A stretch of 64,000 nucleotides of DNA from Sipunculus nudus (GCA_026874595.1 CM049315.1:2672501-2736500), one strand, 5' to 3'; positions 22,841 to 35,554 are shown, counted from the stretch's first letter. Translations and numbers: made by a program. Notes: a model not told the origin generated them from the sequence alone.

Positions 22841-23544
22841 GGGCTGTATCAATATATCGATATATCGATACGAATCGATACACGACGTCGATACGATAAC
22901 CGAAATGTGTTGCTTGCTGTATCGGTCGTATCGATGTAAAGCATTGATTGCTAACGAATAGGGATATGACTCCAAGTTTTAATATAACTTTGACGATTTA
23001 TAAAGCTAAATGCACTGTATATTTGTTGCTTTGGCTTTTAAGACTTGATAAGAAATGTTTATACGCATGCACGTCAGTACTTTCATGACAAGCAGGTGCA
23101 TCTAAGCGATAGTAGGAAAATGATACTGACTTTCCTCTTTATTAATGAAATCGATATTCACATTACATATTGTTACTAGGAACAAGGTACATTCACGTCT
23201 ATATCCCATATATATGTGTGTGTGTGTGTGTGTGTGTATATCACACTTATTCGCTTTATGATACAGTGAAACCCCGTACTGCAGGCGGACACCCCTCTGG
23301 GGCGGACACCCCGCCTAACGGACACTTTTTGGGCTGACGGAGCGTTTTTACTACTTTGAGAACCCCATTAAGACCCGGCCACACCGAACGCTGCAAATGT
23401 AAATAAACGGGTGAGCATTTTTCGGGCGCTGCAAAGCGGAGAAAGTTGAACTTTTTTCAGACTTGTTTTGCAGGGCTGCACAGCAAAATATTGACATTCT
23501 GAATATATTTTGTATGGATTCTCTTCTTTTATGTCGAATAAAAT

Positions 23545-23547
<3 letters not shown>

Positions 23548-23599
<52 letters not shown>
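23548..23599. repeat. (TC)n microsatellite
   Basis: Uninterrupted TC dinucleotides of about 52 bases. Confidence 0.95.
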
Positions 23600-23602
<3 letters not shown>

Positions 23603-23839
23603 TAATGAATTTATATTCACATAAATATATGAAACTGTGTAATTACATGACACAAAAAATACAGCTTATGATCTTTCCCATCAAATGCAATAAAAATGCT
23701 GGGGGGGGGGCGATGCAAAGGGCTCAAAGAAGATAGATTTTGATAATTAAAATCAACTGGTCTGTTTATTTATTTAATATTAAGCTTAAGCTGCTCAACT
23801 TGGGTGCGTAGTATACGGAATATGTGGTATATTAAAATG

Positions 23840-23841
<2 letters not shown>

Positions 23842-23882
<41 letters not shown>
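23842..23882. repeat. (AT)n microsatellite
   Basis: Uninterrupted AT/TA dinucleotides of about 40 bases. Confidence 0.95.
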
Positions 23883-23888
<6 letters not shown>

Positions 23889-24052
23889 CAAGAAACAGAT
23901 CATTTATTAAGAAATGATATACAAAGAGAAATGAAGCGTATCGTCAATACGAATCGGTATCGAATTAACTGTATCGCAATACGTATTGTACCGGATGAGG
24001 CGGACCGATACCCAGCTCTAGATACGAGTGTGACAGAGATGAAGCCGGAAAA

Positions 24053-24310
24053 TTGACAAGATGGAAAACAGGGAGACGTATTGTCTATATCACAATTCCA
24101 AAGAAGCCCTTACCGAAAACCATTGTGATTGGACCCTTTGAAGCCAATATTTACCACGAAGAACAAAGAAAGAAGGACAAAATAGAGGAAGCAACTTGCA
24201 ATAACTGTCTTGAAACGGGGCACCCTAAGGCAAAGTGTGCCAGACCGATTCGATGCAAAACATGCAGACTAGAAGGCCACGGATCCAGTGATCCTCAATG
24301 TCCCCTTTAA
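24053..24310 (+). pseudogene. ORF1-like RNA-binding protein fragment with two CCHC knuckles
   Basis: The open frame contains GRRIVYITIPKKPLPKTIVI and GPFEANIYHEEQ, then CNNCLETGHPKAKC (CX2CX4HX4C) and CKTCRLEGHGSSDPQC (CX2CX4HX6C, a longer-spaced second knuckle). This layout is usual for the nucleic-acid-binding ORF1 of L1/Tx1-type elements. The N-terminus is missing because the upstream sequence is cut by, or fused to, the preceding repeat. Confidence 0.75.
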
Positions 24311-24930
24311 AGCGAGCGACCCGGGGAAACCGGAAATGGGGATATAGCCATGGATACGCCGGCAGTACACTCGGTTAGCGACAGTGGTAATGCAAACCGC
24401 AAAGACCAGGCCCGGAGGCCACGCTTAGTCATCCCGAATGAGACCGAGGTCCTCTTCCCTCTCTAGGATTAGCAACCCCGGCGAAAATTCCTGTCAAGCA
24501 AAAGATACAAACGAAAATAACAAATGAAAAGCACCAAGGTCGTTGGTGAATAGCAGCCAAAAACAGAAGAGGCTTCTAGTGTCGGATCGGGACCAAACCA
24601 CCTTCTCATGACGACAGCACCCCCTAGCTCGGACTGTGTGCCTCACTGATGAGGCAAGGAAATGTCCCCAGACCACGTAATCGGTTACGCATGGAACTGT
24701 GTGCTTTTTATGGACAATTTACGGGAAGCTATCCTGATTTGTCATAGCATCCGAAATAAAACCAGACGTAGAGCTATTTTTAATAAACTGTGCAAGGAAT
24801 GAATACAGGTAGCATGTGTACAGGAGACAGTTCTAGATGAAAATTTACTAACGCAGTTAGAGCTTGAATTGAAAGGTAAACTGTATCACGCACATGGCAC
24901 AAATCACAGCGTTTCAATATTAATAAGTAA

Positions 24931-26110
24931 TTGTATCCGCCAAAACAGAGTTTTGCGGATACTATGTTTTCAGCCCATCGCCGCCGCCGCCGCCGCGTAG
25001 GTGTCCGGAGAACTCCTCCGTAACCGCTGGGCGGAATTTTACGAATCCCGGGATTATGTTCGGGTCACATGTGAACTGCTGCGCCCCGATTTTGTTTTGA
25101 CCTCTGACCTTTCCTCTGCGCTCTGCGTCCGTTTGTGCGTCTGTTTCCACACATAAACCCACATATCTCGGGAACCGTTTGACCTATCAGGAAAATTTTT
25201 TGCACAAATGTAGCCCTTGGAGAGCTTTATAATATACACAAAAAATGGTGGCGCCACCTGCAACCATGTTTGCACAGTGTCCATCTGTTTGTCTGCCTTG
25301 TGTTTAAATCTATCATATCTCTGCAGTGGTTTGACTAATTCACCTGAAATTCGGCATGCGTATACATCCTGGATAGCTTTTCTGATTTTATGACAGGTGG
25401 CGCCACCTACATTCACGTTTACGCTGCAGACATCCAAGCTCATATCTCGGGAAACGTTTGACCGATTGGGCCAAAATTTTGCATGTGTATAGATCTCACA
25501 TAGCTCTTTATCATACGCAAAACTGGTGGCGCCACCTGCAGCCAATTTTGCAAAGCTCCCGTCTATTTGTCTGCCATGGGATAAAATCACTCATATCTCG
25601 GCAGTGGTTTGACATATCTGCCTAAAATTTTGCAGGTTTATACATCCCCGACAGCTCTCTTGATTTTATGACAGGTGGCGCCACCTACATTCTAGTTTAT
25701 GCAGCAAATATCCAAGCTCATACCTTGGGAACCGTTTGACCGATTGGGCCAAAGTTTTGCATGTGTATAGTTCTCACATAACTCTTTATCATACGCAAAA
25801 CTGGTGGCGCCACCTGCAACCATTTTGCACAGCGTCCATCTGTTTGTCTGCCAAGGGCAAAAATCACTCATATACATGTAGTGGTTTGACTTATCTGCCT
25901 TAAATTTTGCATATGTATACAACTTGGACGGCTTTCTGGATTTTGTGGTAGGTGGCGCAACCTACATACACAATTTGGCTGCAGACATCCATGCTAATAT
26001 GCAACACTTCACTCTATTTCCCCTTGCCACTCAATCCATGCCTCACTTCACCCGTTCCACTCTGATTTAGGCGGATACGCGTAGTCGCTTGTCGACTACC
26101 CGTATTCTAG
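24931..26110. mobile_element. Palindrome-repeat element, copy 1, inside the LINE endonuclease
   Basis: It begins with a hairpin (GTATCCGC ... GCGGATAC, 24933-24962) and ends with another (ATACGCGTAGTCG ... CGACTACCCGTAT, near 26082-26107). The core repeats the perfect palindrome GGTGGCGCCACC at 25247, 25396, 25525, 25674 and 25803, with a one-base variant at 25951. Spacings alternate at about 149 and 129 bp, i.e. a 278-bp dimer. No protein is encoded. Bivalve elements with a tandem-repeat core and structured ends (the pearl type, related to non-autonomous Helitrons) are comparable in plan; membership is not proven. Confidence 0.65.
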
Positions 26111-27870
26111 TTCCCTAGTAGGTTGTATCAAAATTGAGTTATGTCAGGATAGGGTTATTGTCATATCTTTCTTATTTCATGACAACTTTTACCAGTTTTT
26201 CAATGTATATGCCCCATGTAATAAGACCGAAATTATGTTTTTTACAGAATCATTCAAAAGTTATCAGCAAATGTGAGGCTGGTGTTGAAGATTTTTATTA
26301 GTAATGGGAGATTTTAATTAACACAGTGTTAAATAACAAACTGGACATCATTTCAGGAAACCAACATAACAATAACAAAGTTCTGACATTTAAATATTTT
26401 GCGAATACTGCAAGCTTTCATGACGGATCGCCCATCACAGTATCAAGAAATACAGTAGTGTAAATTGCAGCCTTTCATAGCTCGACGCCTCGATTATATA
26501 CTCGGAAATGCGTTTGCACTAGAAAAAAATGAAAGACATAAATATTACGTCGTACCCGTGTACAGACTATAGAGCTGTAAAAATTGAAATAAATGCGATA
26601 CGAATTGAAAGAGAACCATCATATTGGAAGATAATAACTCATTATTGCATGATAAAATGTATCTAACATTTGATTAATGATAAGTTAGAATCCTTTATTT
26701 CCCATTACAATCAGCTAATATAGAACCATTAAGAAAATGGGAATTATGTAAGATGGGGATAGAAACGGTTGCTTGGAACTACAGCGGGGCCAAGGCAATT
26801 AAAAAATAAATTAAATAAAATTTTTAAACTGTTCTCTAGATGATCTGGACCGTCAGCCAGCGATTTCTCCTGATAACAAGGAAACCATTAAAAAATTATA
26901 AAGATAAAAAATCGTTAGAAAGAAACATATCCAAGAAGCTCGAAGTGCTCAAATTCGTGCGCTCGTAAAATGGATTAAGGTGGCACGACTGGTCCCCTCA
27001 CCTGACCTGACTTTGTTTCAGTTTTTCCTTTGCATGGAACAATCTAATGCTTTAATACCCCCTAAAATATACATTTTCTGAAAGCTAAGAAAATTCTCTA
27101 TAGTTTGGTGATAATAAACATTGTTTCCGAGGAACAGGTTTGAATTTGTAAGAATTTTAATTTAATTTTAATTTTTAACAAAAAATCGTTTATTCCAGCA
27201 CAAATAAAGCAGATACAGAAAATCTTCTTAAATAAATCGAGAATTTAGATAATAATCCCCATGCGTTTTTTTGTTTAGTGAGTTAAGTTTAAAAATTACG
27301 ATTTTACAGAGTATTTAATTTTGAAATCTTCACAAATCATTTCATTTTTTACTTTTACCTTAATAAAATCCTTCAAATTTAGTATAGGCGTAAAATAAAA
27401 AAGCGCTTTTTAGAAGACATATTAACAATTATATATCTCAAAGATGGCATGTTTCGGACAAGTGATTACTGAGAAATAACGCTCTAAAGATAAGGTGAAG
27501 AATAGGAAGACGGTGGTTTGTCACTTTCATACATCATGCACACACATTCAAGTCACAGAAGGAGCCCGATTATCTTGTAAGAAGGTTTATTGACATGGAA
27601 TCTATAAATGGCAACAAATTAAACAATCAACAAATAACAGCGTCCAAGAAGGTCTGGAGGTTCACGGCGTAGGCCCCCTGAAAAATAAAACGCATAATAA
27701 ACCAGATATGTCGTAAATTTTGATCAAACGTAATAAGTTATATATATGAATGAATATATATATATATATATTTACAACCGCCAGAAGTAAGGTTTATATT
27801 TTAATATATATGCAAAATAAACGTGAATATACAATTACTAATTATATAGTTAATACATCCTTGACCCTTG

Positions 27871-27872
<2 letters not shown>

Positions 27873-27914
<42 letters not shown>
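27873..27914. repeat. (AT)n microsatellite
   Basis: Uninterrupted AT dinucleotides next to the truncated transposase end. Confidence 0.9.
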
Positions 27915-27918
<4 letters not shown>

Positions 27919-27943
27919 CTGTGTGTGAATTTATAAATATATC

Positions 27944-28997
27944 TTATAATAACGTACCTTTGTGTTTCTCAAACAAGCCACGTAGCCGAGTACCCATTCT
28001 TTTCTGGACGTGGCCGACGCATTCTTTCTTGTGCAGCGGTATACCGTATGGGTCTTTACGTTGTAGTTGGCGGAAGGTTTTACTGTCTCCATCTCCTATA
28101 TAAGAAGTGTATTTGAGTCCATGTTTATCCTCTGAACGGTGGAATAGTGAAGACATGCCTGATACCTCCATCATACCGGCGCTGCCTTCGTGGTTGGCTG
28201 GGCAGGTCTCCATGTGATCAGCCATGAAGGATAAGTACTCTTATGAGTTAATGTCATCACGGGCGTGCTTTTGACAAATTTGACAGTATGTTTTCATCAC
28301 AATCCGGTCGAGTACTTTGCCTGTATCGTCACTGATGACGCTAGCAATCCCGACCTTTGATGACATTCCCCGCGTCATCCATGATCCGTCCCCTGATACC
28401 GTACATTCGCCGTTGTCATTTATGCACTTGACTTGTTGTCCAGCCTCTGTCGCAGGAGTTTGTAACAGTATCTCTCAAAGCTTTTGTGTGATTACCCCAG
28501 TTTGATGATGAAAGTGGGGCTGGCAAATTCAGAAACGCAGCCAGTCTTGCTGCGGCAGCTCTTCCCTTCCCGATCGCACGAAACGCCAAAACACTTGACC
28601 TGTTGATCTCAGCATTTGTCTGTCCCGGGGACGTGGGTACATACTGATAATTTTTATTTCTTTCACAGTTCGAGTTAGTACATTGAAGGCCCATGGTACT
28701 GCACCATCCCATTCGCCGTTTTGGGTCTTCCACGAGATCAACAGTTCCTTCACGACAGATCGCACATACAACAGCGGCTGACAATAGCGCGTTTAGTTGA
28801 TAACACTGCCAAAGTCGATAGGTGTCGGCCTCCGGTTTTCCTTCATGCGTATACGTAGAGATGTCGTCATCTGACGATTCATCGTCGCTGGCCATCAGTT
28901 TGATCACGGAAGTAGGTTCGGCCCGCTGAGACTTCTTGATATCATTCAACTGCTGCAGTTTTTCAAGTGGCATTTGGGATTTGCGTCGTCGGCCCAT
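27944..28997 (-). pseudogene. DDE-type transposase, broken (Kolobok / Mutator-like domain)
   Basis: Starts MGRRRKSQMPLEKLQQ at 28997, with an acidic stretch (SDDESSDDDIS). A small cysteine cluster follows (CAICREGTVD, CSTMGLQCTNSNC), then VLAFRAIGKGRAAAARLAAF and LNLPAPLSSSNWGNHT. After a frameshift near 28430 come VSGDGSWMTRGMSSKVGIAS and TGKVLDRIVMKTYCQICQ. Past a stop near 28240 are CPANHEGSAGMMEVSGMSSL, YTSYIGDGDSKTF, DPYGIPLHKKECVGH and VQKRMGTRLRGLF. The GDGSW and GDGDS blocks are likely the first two catalytic aspartate regions. The C-terminal end, with any third acidic residue, is lost next to an (AT)n run. This domain is usually annotated as Mutator-like transposase; the TTAA target argues for Kolobok. 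Confidence 0.8.
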
Positions 28998-31900
28998 CGT
29001 AGTTTCGTTTGGTAGTGGCGTAATATTTATTTGTTGCGGTGTTGACAGTATGAATATCATAGACGTTATGGTTGGGATATGAAGCAGCTTTTTATAAAGT
29101 AATTTTACGTATCTGTCGATAGGCTTACGATATAGCAGAAATAACATGATGTCAAGTGAAAATTTGTGTTTCGACGTAACATACCCGAAAAAAGACAGAA
29201 AGGCCAATGACACTAACAGATCATTCACAAGGACGGGTTTGTTTGCACACTAATTAGCTAGAGTTAGGGTTGCTCTCCAACGCTTATCAGTTGTATGCTC
29301 AGCTAATTAGATTGGGCTATCAAACGTCGACCGTCAGTTCTTGCCACGGAGGTACTTGGCCCATGCATTAATTAAACACTTGCACCTCGCGATTGGCTGA
29401 ATGACCCAGGTGATGGCTGGGGGCAGAGTGATTGACAGGCCTGTGGCAGGGCTGTATTTAGTTTACAAACACCCTGTCATAACATCTTGGTGTTTACTGA
29501 ATAGAAATCACCCTTTTCCACAAAATGCACCAGGCGACCCAAAATCTGTTCAGCTGCATTAGATCCGCCCAGTATTCTATATTACGTTTACCTTTTATTG
29601 AAAAAAACACCAATTTTTAGGATTTTGACCAGTCGTGCCACCTTAAAGAGGGCGAGAAGAATAATAAATATTTTTTATCGCTGGAAAAACAGAGAGCCGC
29701 CCAAAATTTTATACCATCACTAAAAACAAATTACGGTTCTGGAACCTCAAACCAAGATGAAATAAGGAATGAGCAATACTGTTTTTACCGGAACCAGTAC
29801 AAAGCAAAGACTAGCTTCGATGAAAAGGGATCTGAAAGGTTATAAAACCGAAATATCTGAGAGAAATCGACATAAATATGAGGGGTTAATGTCACCAGTA
29901 GAAGTTGGTAATGCGTTAAAGCAAACGAAAAATGGATTCAGTCCAGGTTAAGATGAATTTACAACAGAAGGTAATAAAATGTTTTGGGTAAAATTACAAA
30001 CGTAAGTAACTGAAGCTTTCAATGAATCATTTAGGCAGGGAAAGTTATCAGGAATACAGGCCAGAGGAAAAATAAAATTAATACACAAAGGAAATAACTT
30101 GCCAGAACACGAGTTGCGCAATTGGCGACCAATAACCTTTAACTAATACAGATTATTAACTTATAAAGTTCTCGCTACGCGTTTACAGAGAGTTATATTA
30201 GAAGCCATAAATACAGATCAAGCAGGATTTATTAGGGGACGGAATATTGCTACCACGATAAGACGTTATTACTTATGCCCACGAAAATTATAAAAAAGCG
30301 CGTAGTCGCGCTAGAGTTTAAAGCGGCTTTCGATACAAAATCAATTCATTGGCGAAGCATTTAAAACCTTCGGGTTTGGATCAGGATTTCTGCGTTGGTT
30401 CAAAGTTCTAAATAGTACCACCGAAAACCGCATATTATATAACGGTTGGCTATCCAGGAGGTTTCCGGTTGAAAGGAATTTCAGGCAAGGCTGTTCGTTT
30501 TCTCCATTGGCATTTGTATAAGCAGTAGAAATTCTAGCATGTAAAATAAGACAAAGTCAAAATGTTAAAGGATGTTAGCTGCCCATGCGTAAAAATCCTC
30601 CAAGAACACTCAAGAAAGCCCAATATGCAGACGATACAACTTTATTTGTGCATGATCAAAATGATATAAATGAAGCCTAACGACTAATCAAAGATTTGTC
30701 AGCTATTTCAAGATTACAATTGAATGAACATAAGTCGGAAGCAATGTGGATAGGTGCATGTAGAGAAAACCAGACAAGTACTGGAAATTGTTGGTTGAAA
30801 CTATATTCTTATAACAAAATGAATATCTTGGGAATTCAATTCAGGGGTGATACTCCTGCAGCAAAAATAGACAATAACTGGGAAATCAGAATAAACAAGA
30901 AACTAAAAGAAAAGATTAAATTGGAACGTAGAAGCTTACCATCTTTTGCAAAATAATCATAACAAAAACCTACCTGTTATCGCAAATAATATACCAATTC
31001 ATTCTTGTTGATGCCAGATAAATTTATAAAACGGATAAATGAATTTTGTAAGTTGGAAAAGACCTTGTGAGAAAATAAGAAGAATAATTTTGAAGTCTGA
31101 TTATGAAATGGAAGGATTAGAAATGATTGATGTACATGATATGCAAAAAGCTATCGCATTAAAATAGGTGAAAATGTGAGCAAGTGAGTCTGAGGATATT
31201 AAAAAAAAATATAGCATACTTTTATTATTCCAGGCTAGGAAACGGCACCTTGAAAGGGGGTTCCAACAAAACGAGATTTGTACAAATAAATTTAATAAAC
31301 TTTCTTAATTTGAAGAACAAATTTAAGGCAGTTTCAAGGTTAAGTATTTTATGGATTAATAAACTTGATCTTTTTGCAGGCAAACCAATCTACTTTGAAA
31401 ACTGGATAGAAAAGAAATATAATATGTTAATGACATGTTAGTGAACAACAATGTGCGATCATGTGAAAGTATTGTAGAATTATTATGATGCACTGCGGGT
31501 AGAATAATTGAGTATTATGTGGTGTGTACAGCGGTAAAAAATTTTCTTTTAAAAGGGACTGTAGAAATTAGGGAACAGAAAAAAAATCCTTCTTAATAAT
31601 GTCAATTTAGAATAATATGACTCAAAGCAACTCCGTGGCATAGTTACTGAGAAGGTACGCGTAGCACAAATATTCCCTGCAAAATTTTGGACTGGAAAAT
31701 ATCCTGCTTTTCAGTTTTCAAGAGAACACTGGAAGATGGTTTATAAATGTACAAATGAAATAAGAATGAAAATGATGCAGTGGAAAATATTACATAATAT
31801 TTGGCCTACTAGAATATTGTTACACAAAATAATACACTAATAAGTGTCCTGTATGTGGAAAAACGGAATATGTAGAACATTTTATTTGGCAATATAGAGA

Positions 31901-32237
31901 GCTGAGACAGTTCTGGAATAGAGTTGTAAACATTATTCAGAATAAAATAGGAGATAACATCAAATTGACTGAGGTTCAAGTGGTTCTAGGATATACGTCA
32001 GGATTTTCGAAACAAAAGCTGGCTCAGATAAATGAAATGGTTCTTATTGCGAAGTTATGTATGAACAAAACAAAATATGGAAAACAAACAAATTTAAGTG
32101 TATTGTACGAATCTGAATGCATATTGCGTTGCATGTTGTGAAATAACCAGTATCTGATGACTTGTAAGTTGTATATGACAATAATAATAAACAAACTATC
32201 GGCCAGAATTATCTGGCCACTGAAGAAATAAAAAAAA

Positions 32238-33288
32238 ATTTGATTTATTTTCCATAGATCACATGTCAGTTAAAATTATAGTTTATTCTTTCTTTTTTAT
32301 TCATATACATGTATGTATTGTTGTAAGTTTTTGATGAATGACATTTTGTATTAGTTTAGCTATTTGTGGGGGGGGGGGGGGGGTTGCTAGGGTAATGAGG
32401 CTAGGAAAGTGTTAGTGGGGACTTCACTGTCATTAATGTTTTGCTTTCTGTCTGATTTTGGTGGATGTACCGTCATTATCAAAGCTCTCATTTAAACGTC
32501 GAAGGGGACATTAAGGTACATTAAGTCTGATGCCCACATTTGTGAAGCAACGTTGGATTTTTTACCCATCAAAGTAAATTATTGGCGCAATAACCCATCA
32601 ACAATAACTCACAGATTAAACGCTGAAGTCCTCATTCCTTAGTTCACGTGACCTGGAAGACCGTGGTCCGGTGTTCCCGGGGATCAGGATCACATGACCA
32701 ATTAGACGTTCCCTTATGTATTTGGAGAAAAGCATGTTCTGCTATAATTGCCCTTTCGTTAGCATCCTTGACTGGAGCAACGATATTCCTGACAATATTG
32801 TGGTGCTATAGTTCACGCCGAGACTTGCCAAGGCTTAACTGCCATTGTGCGTGAAAGCAGACTATCACCAGGACGTAAGTCAGAAGATTTCACATCCGTT
32901 AGCACTTTCATTTTGTTTTATTGAATTCTCAACAGTCAAGGACAAACTTAATGCAGGTTTGCCTATGCGTGTGTTAATGACTTCCTACTATGTGTCTATG
33001 AAATAACCTTGAAGAATACAATGGAAAGGGACGTGACACCAATCTCATGTGTAGATACTTTTAGTATATGTCTGAATTCTGTAAAGTATTCGTCTATATG
33101 AATTTTAGTTGTGAAGAAATAACGTTTTCGACATTGAAGATATTCAGAAATAATTTAAACATGCGTAGGTTTCTTTCTTACTGGGTGCATCGAAAGGATG
33201 TACTTTTTTAGTTAAATAAATGATAGTATCTAACTAAAAGCTTTACAATAAAATAATACAAAAATATAGACAAATTCAGTCAAGCAGA
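32238..33288. other. Noncoding stretch downstream of the right C1q gene
   Basis: No supported exon. It includes a run of about 14 G near 32369-32383. Confidence 0.5.
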
Positions 33289-33294
33289 TTTATT
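33289..33294 (-). terminator. Poly(A) signal AATAAA of the right C1q gene
   Basis: AATAAA on the minus strand, 41 bases beyond the stop codon at 33336-33338. Confidence 0.55.
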
Positions 33295-33335
33295 GTAATA
33301 ACGCATGTGGGAATTATTTCCCTATATTTATCAGA

Positions 33336-35554
33336 TTAGGGAAACAGATAAAACCCGAGGAAGTTGATGTCCCTTTCGGGCGACGCAGAATAGATCCATC
33401 CAGGGCCAATAACGACTCTGATCGTTTCACCTTGGGTACAATGGACGATCAAAGACCTGCTTAGCGTCTCGTACATGTCTGGACTGTTGTAGCGAAGTTC
33501 TCCTTCAACTTGATTCCCTTTCATGACAGTCATCTGGAACAATTTAGATGAAAATAGGATTAAAGCTCTCCTCTTTTTTTACATAAGGATTAAAGTTATC
33601 CTCTTTTTTTAGATGAAGATGATAAAAAAAAGATATTTTGTGTATCTTCTCTAACATTTTAAATATACATATCAAGGATGGGCAAAATAGAAAACGGCAT
33701 TAAACTAAATATTTCTCTTTCAATTGTATTTAATTACTTTTCTCTATAAAGGACCTTTTCAGGGAAAATATTACTCTCAGATTTGAAAATTTGGTCACAC
33801 GTACCAGAAATGCATAGCTTTGGTACGTTAAAGCACTCAGGTGTACATAGTAGAGGCCGGTAAACAGACAGACGGCTTGATGCTCTTGCCATCCCCCACC
33901 CTCGTTAACCTCAACATGCTGGAACGGCAAAGGGTCACTGCTCCCTAAATAGCCACTATGCGATACGGCCCACGCTTGTCGAAAGTTTCTACTAGTATTG
34001 TACATAAAACCACTAAACGTTGTCAGGCACTCGCTGTTTGAATTTCCAAAATGATCTGATACTATTTCCACAGTATCACCCTTAGATAAATAAAACATCA
34101 CCGCTCTCTGAATGCTGTCGAGGTTTACAGCAGTGTTTGAGCCTCTATATATTCGATAAAAGTTTTCACCGTTCACACGAAGGTGCAGATTGACCTGTTG
34201 GCCCGAGGAAACACCTGTTGAAAAGCTGAAGTAATAAATACCGGTAGCAGGTGCAACAGCCGTGTTGGAAGCCGTGTTCCAAGCACTGCCAACGTTTCCC
34301 CAGATTACATCAAAGGTTACTTTTCCGGGCCCATGAACACTTGTTCTGGCTACCCCAAACCCAATGGTTGTTCCCATAGTCTCAGACAGCGAAAATGTTC
34401 CCCATGATGTAGCCAAACTTGTCAAAGTACTCAACAAACGTGGTCCGTCACTACGTATGAAAATCTCTTCATCTTCTCCGATCCAAAGAATGACATCTTT
34501 TCCAAGAATAGTCGCTCGGCTGGCGTGGGAAGCATCTCGGTAGAGTGTGGTTTTCGTTGAGTTTACTTGCTGTAGACTGTACTTAGTAAGTCCATCTCCA
34601 GGATACCCCGCTGAAAGACTGACCAAATAAAGCCCACTTACAGGTATCCATAACCGCCACGTGTCCTGGTCCAGTAACCCATGCCGGTTTACTGTCATAC
34701 CATCAAATCGGGCGGTTTCCATACTGCCCACCATGTCTACAGTGTTTGCAGCGAAGGAAGCCACGTCTACGAGTAAAAAAAAGAATATATAATAAAAAAA
34801 TCCGAGAGAACACAATCGCAAAGATTAACAAAAATATACATACGCCAGTTACATGGACATAACAGAGGTCTGTTTCTAAAATTATATTTATAAGGTATGA
34901 TACACTTTCATGTTTTATACATACCCACTGGAAAAGATGCCATGGAAAGGCCGACCATAAGAATAATCCCTGCAAACAGTAAACATACGTGTTAGTTTTA
35001 AAAGGTTGATTACATTGAAAGGTTTGACACCCTCTTGTATTATATACTGTAATTATTCATGAATGCACCTTTTGAAAAGATGATTTTGATAAATATCATT
35101 TGCTTCAAAGATTAATTAAATATGCCTTATAGGAAGGAACTACAAACACGAGTACCCAATGACTACAGACTTTTTAAGCTAGGGTATATTGGATGTTTTC
35201 CATATATTTTGTTTGATAACGTAATAGACAGTACACTGCGACGATTGACAACCAATGAGCGTAATTTCTGTAAACGGAACTAAAGGGCTGGTTTGCTTTC
35301 AGGCGTTTCCTTATACTGAACATACCTAAATACACTTCAGATATGTTTATATTAACAAGTTATCTCACATGTTTAAGTTCCCTTAAGATTATCTCTTTCA
35401 ACAACTAACAATGAGAAGACCCCCTAAGCCGCAATAATAATGCGAAAATAATAAAAATAATAATAAAGGAACTTTGCATTACAAAATATTTTAACCATTT
35501 GTGAAATGTGAACCTACCACAAAGAGCGCGCAGTGCTGTCGTGATAGACGGCAT
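33336..35554 (-). CDS. Secreted protein with three C1q-like domains (right paralog), four exons
   Basis: Exons: 35554-35518 (ATG plus 11 codons and one base), 34969-34925 (45 nt), 34766-33805 (962 nt), 33533-33336 (198 nt with TAA). Acceptors are TTTGCAG, ACTCGTAG and TTGTTCCAG; donors are GTAGGT, GTATGT and GTACGT. Phases are 1, 1, 0 and the total is 1242 nt, 413 residues. Exons 1-2 give a signal peptide (MPSITTALRALC then GIILMVGLSMAS). Three consecutive C1q-like domains follow, roughly residues 28-150, 155-285 and 290-413. The middle one is the most typical (TGIYYFSFSTG, RAVMFYLSKGDTVEIVS, FSGFMY). Domain 3 ends INFLGFYLFP. C1q-domain proteins trimerise and act as extracellular recognition molecules in molluscs; the ligand is unknown. 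The open frame is intact. A LINE sits just upstream of the start. Confidence 0.88.

Larger units (their letters stand above)
22840..24019. mobile_element. Possible non-autonomous hAT-like element
   Basis: The left end TAGGGCTGTATC with many TATCGATA-type motifs faces a right end whose complement is TAGAGCTGGGTATCGG, also rich in ATCGATAC/ATACGAATCG. Weakly matching ends of this kind are seen in hAT elements, but no 8-bp target duplication was found and no transposase is present. The interior holds a CAGTGAAACCCCGTACTG block (23263) resembling a pogo/Tigger end, a (TC)n run at 23548-23599 and an (AT)n run at 23842-23882. Confidence 0.35.
26979..29642 (-). mobile_element. Kolobok/Mutator-like DNA transposon with TTAA duplication
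   Basis: Perfect 16-base terminal inverted repeats (GGTGGCACGACTGGTC and complement) are flanked on both sides by TTAA (26975-26978 and 29643-29646). TTAA is the target of Kolobok and piggyBac-type elements. The interior encodes a broken transposase on the minus strand. The insertion splits the LINE ORF2: sequence before 26975 and after 29647 reads on in the LINE protein. Confidence 0.85.
24026..32237 (+). mobile_element. L1/Tx1-like non-LTR retrotransposon, decayed, with two nested elements
   Basis: Plus strand. ORF1-like protein with two zinc knuckles at 24053-24310. Endonuclease start near 24750-24950 (VACVQETVLDENLLTQLELE), continuing after a nested element at 26130-26640 (FFTESFKSYQQM, VMGDFN, YPCTDYRAVKIEI). 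Linker and RT resume after a second nested element at 29647 (EGEKNNKYFLSLEKQRAAQN), with VALEFKAAFD near 30310, NGWLSRRFPVERNFRQGCSF near 30440, QYADDTTLFVHDQ near 30630 and LNEHKSEAMWIGAC near 30720. The C-terminal CPVCGKTEYVEHFIW block is near 31845. It ends in an A-rich run near 32220. ORF2 has many stops. RT and C-terminal motifs resemble the Tx1 group of L1. Confidence 0.8.

Noticed and set aside
23263-23400. CAGTGAAACCCCG block resembling a pogo/Tigger terminal repeat
   Set aside because: Only one end was seen; no matching inverted end, TA duplication or transposase nearby.
25054-25590. 178-codon minus-strand frame
   Set aside because: It crosses the palindrome-repeat units and repeats its own sequence; it is a by-product of the tandem core.
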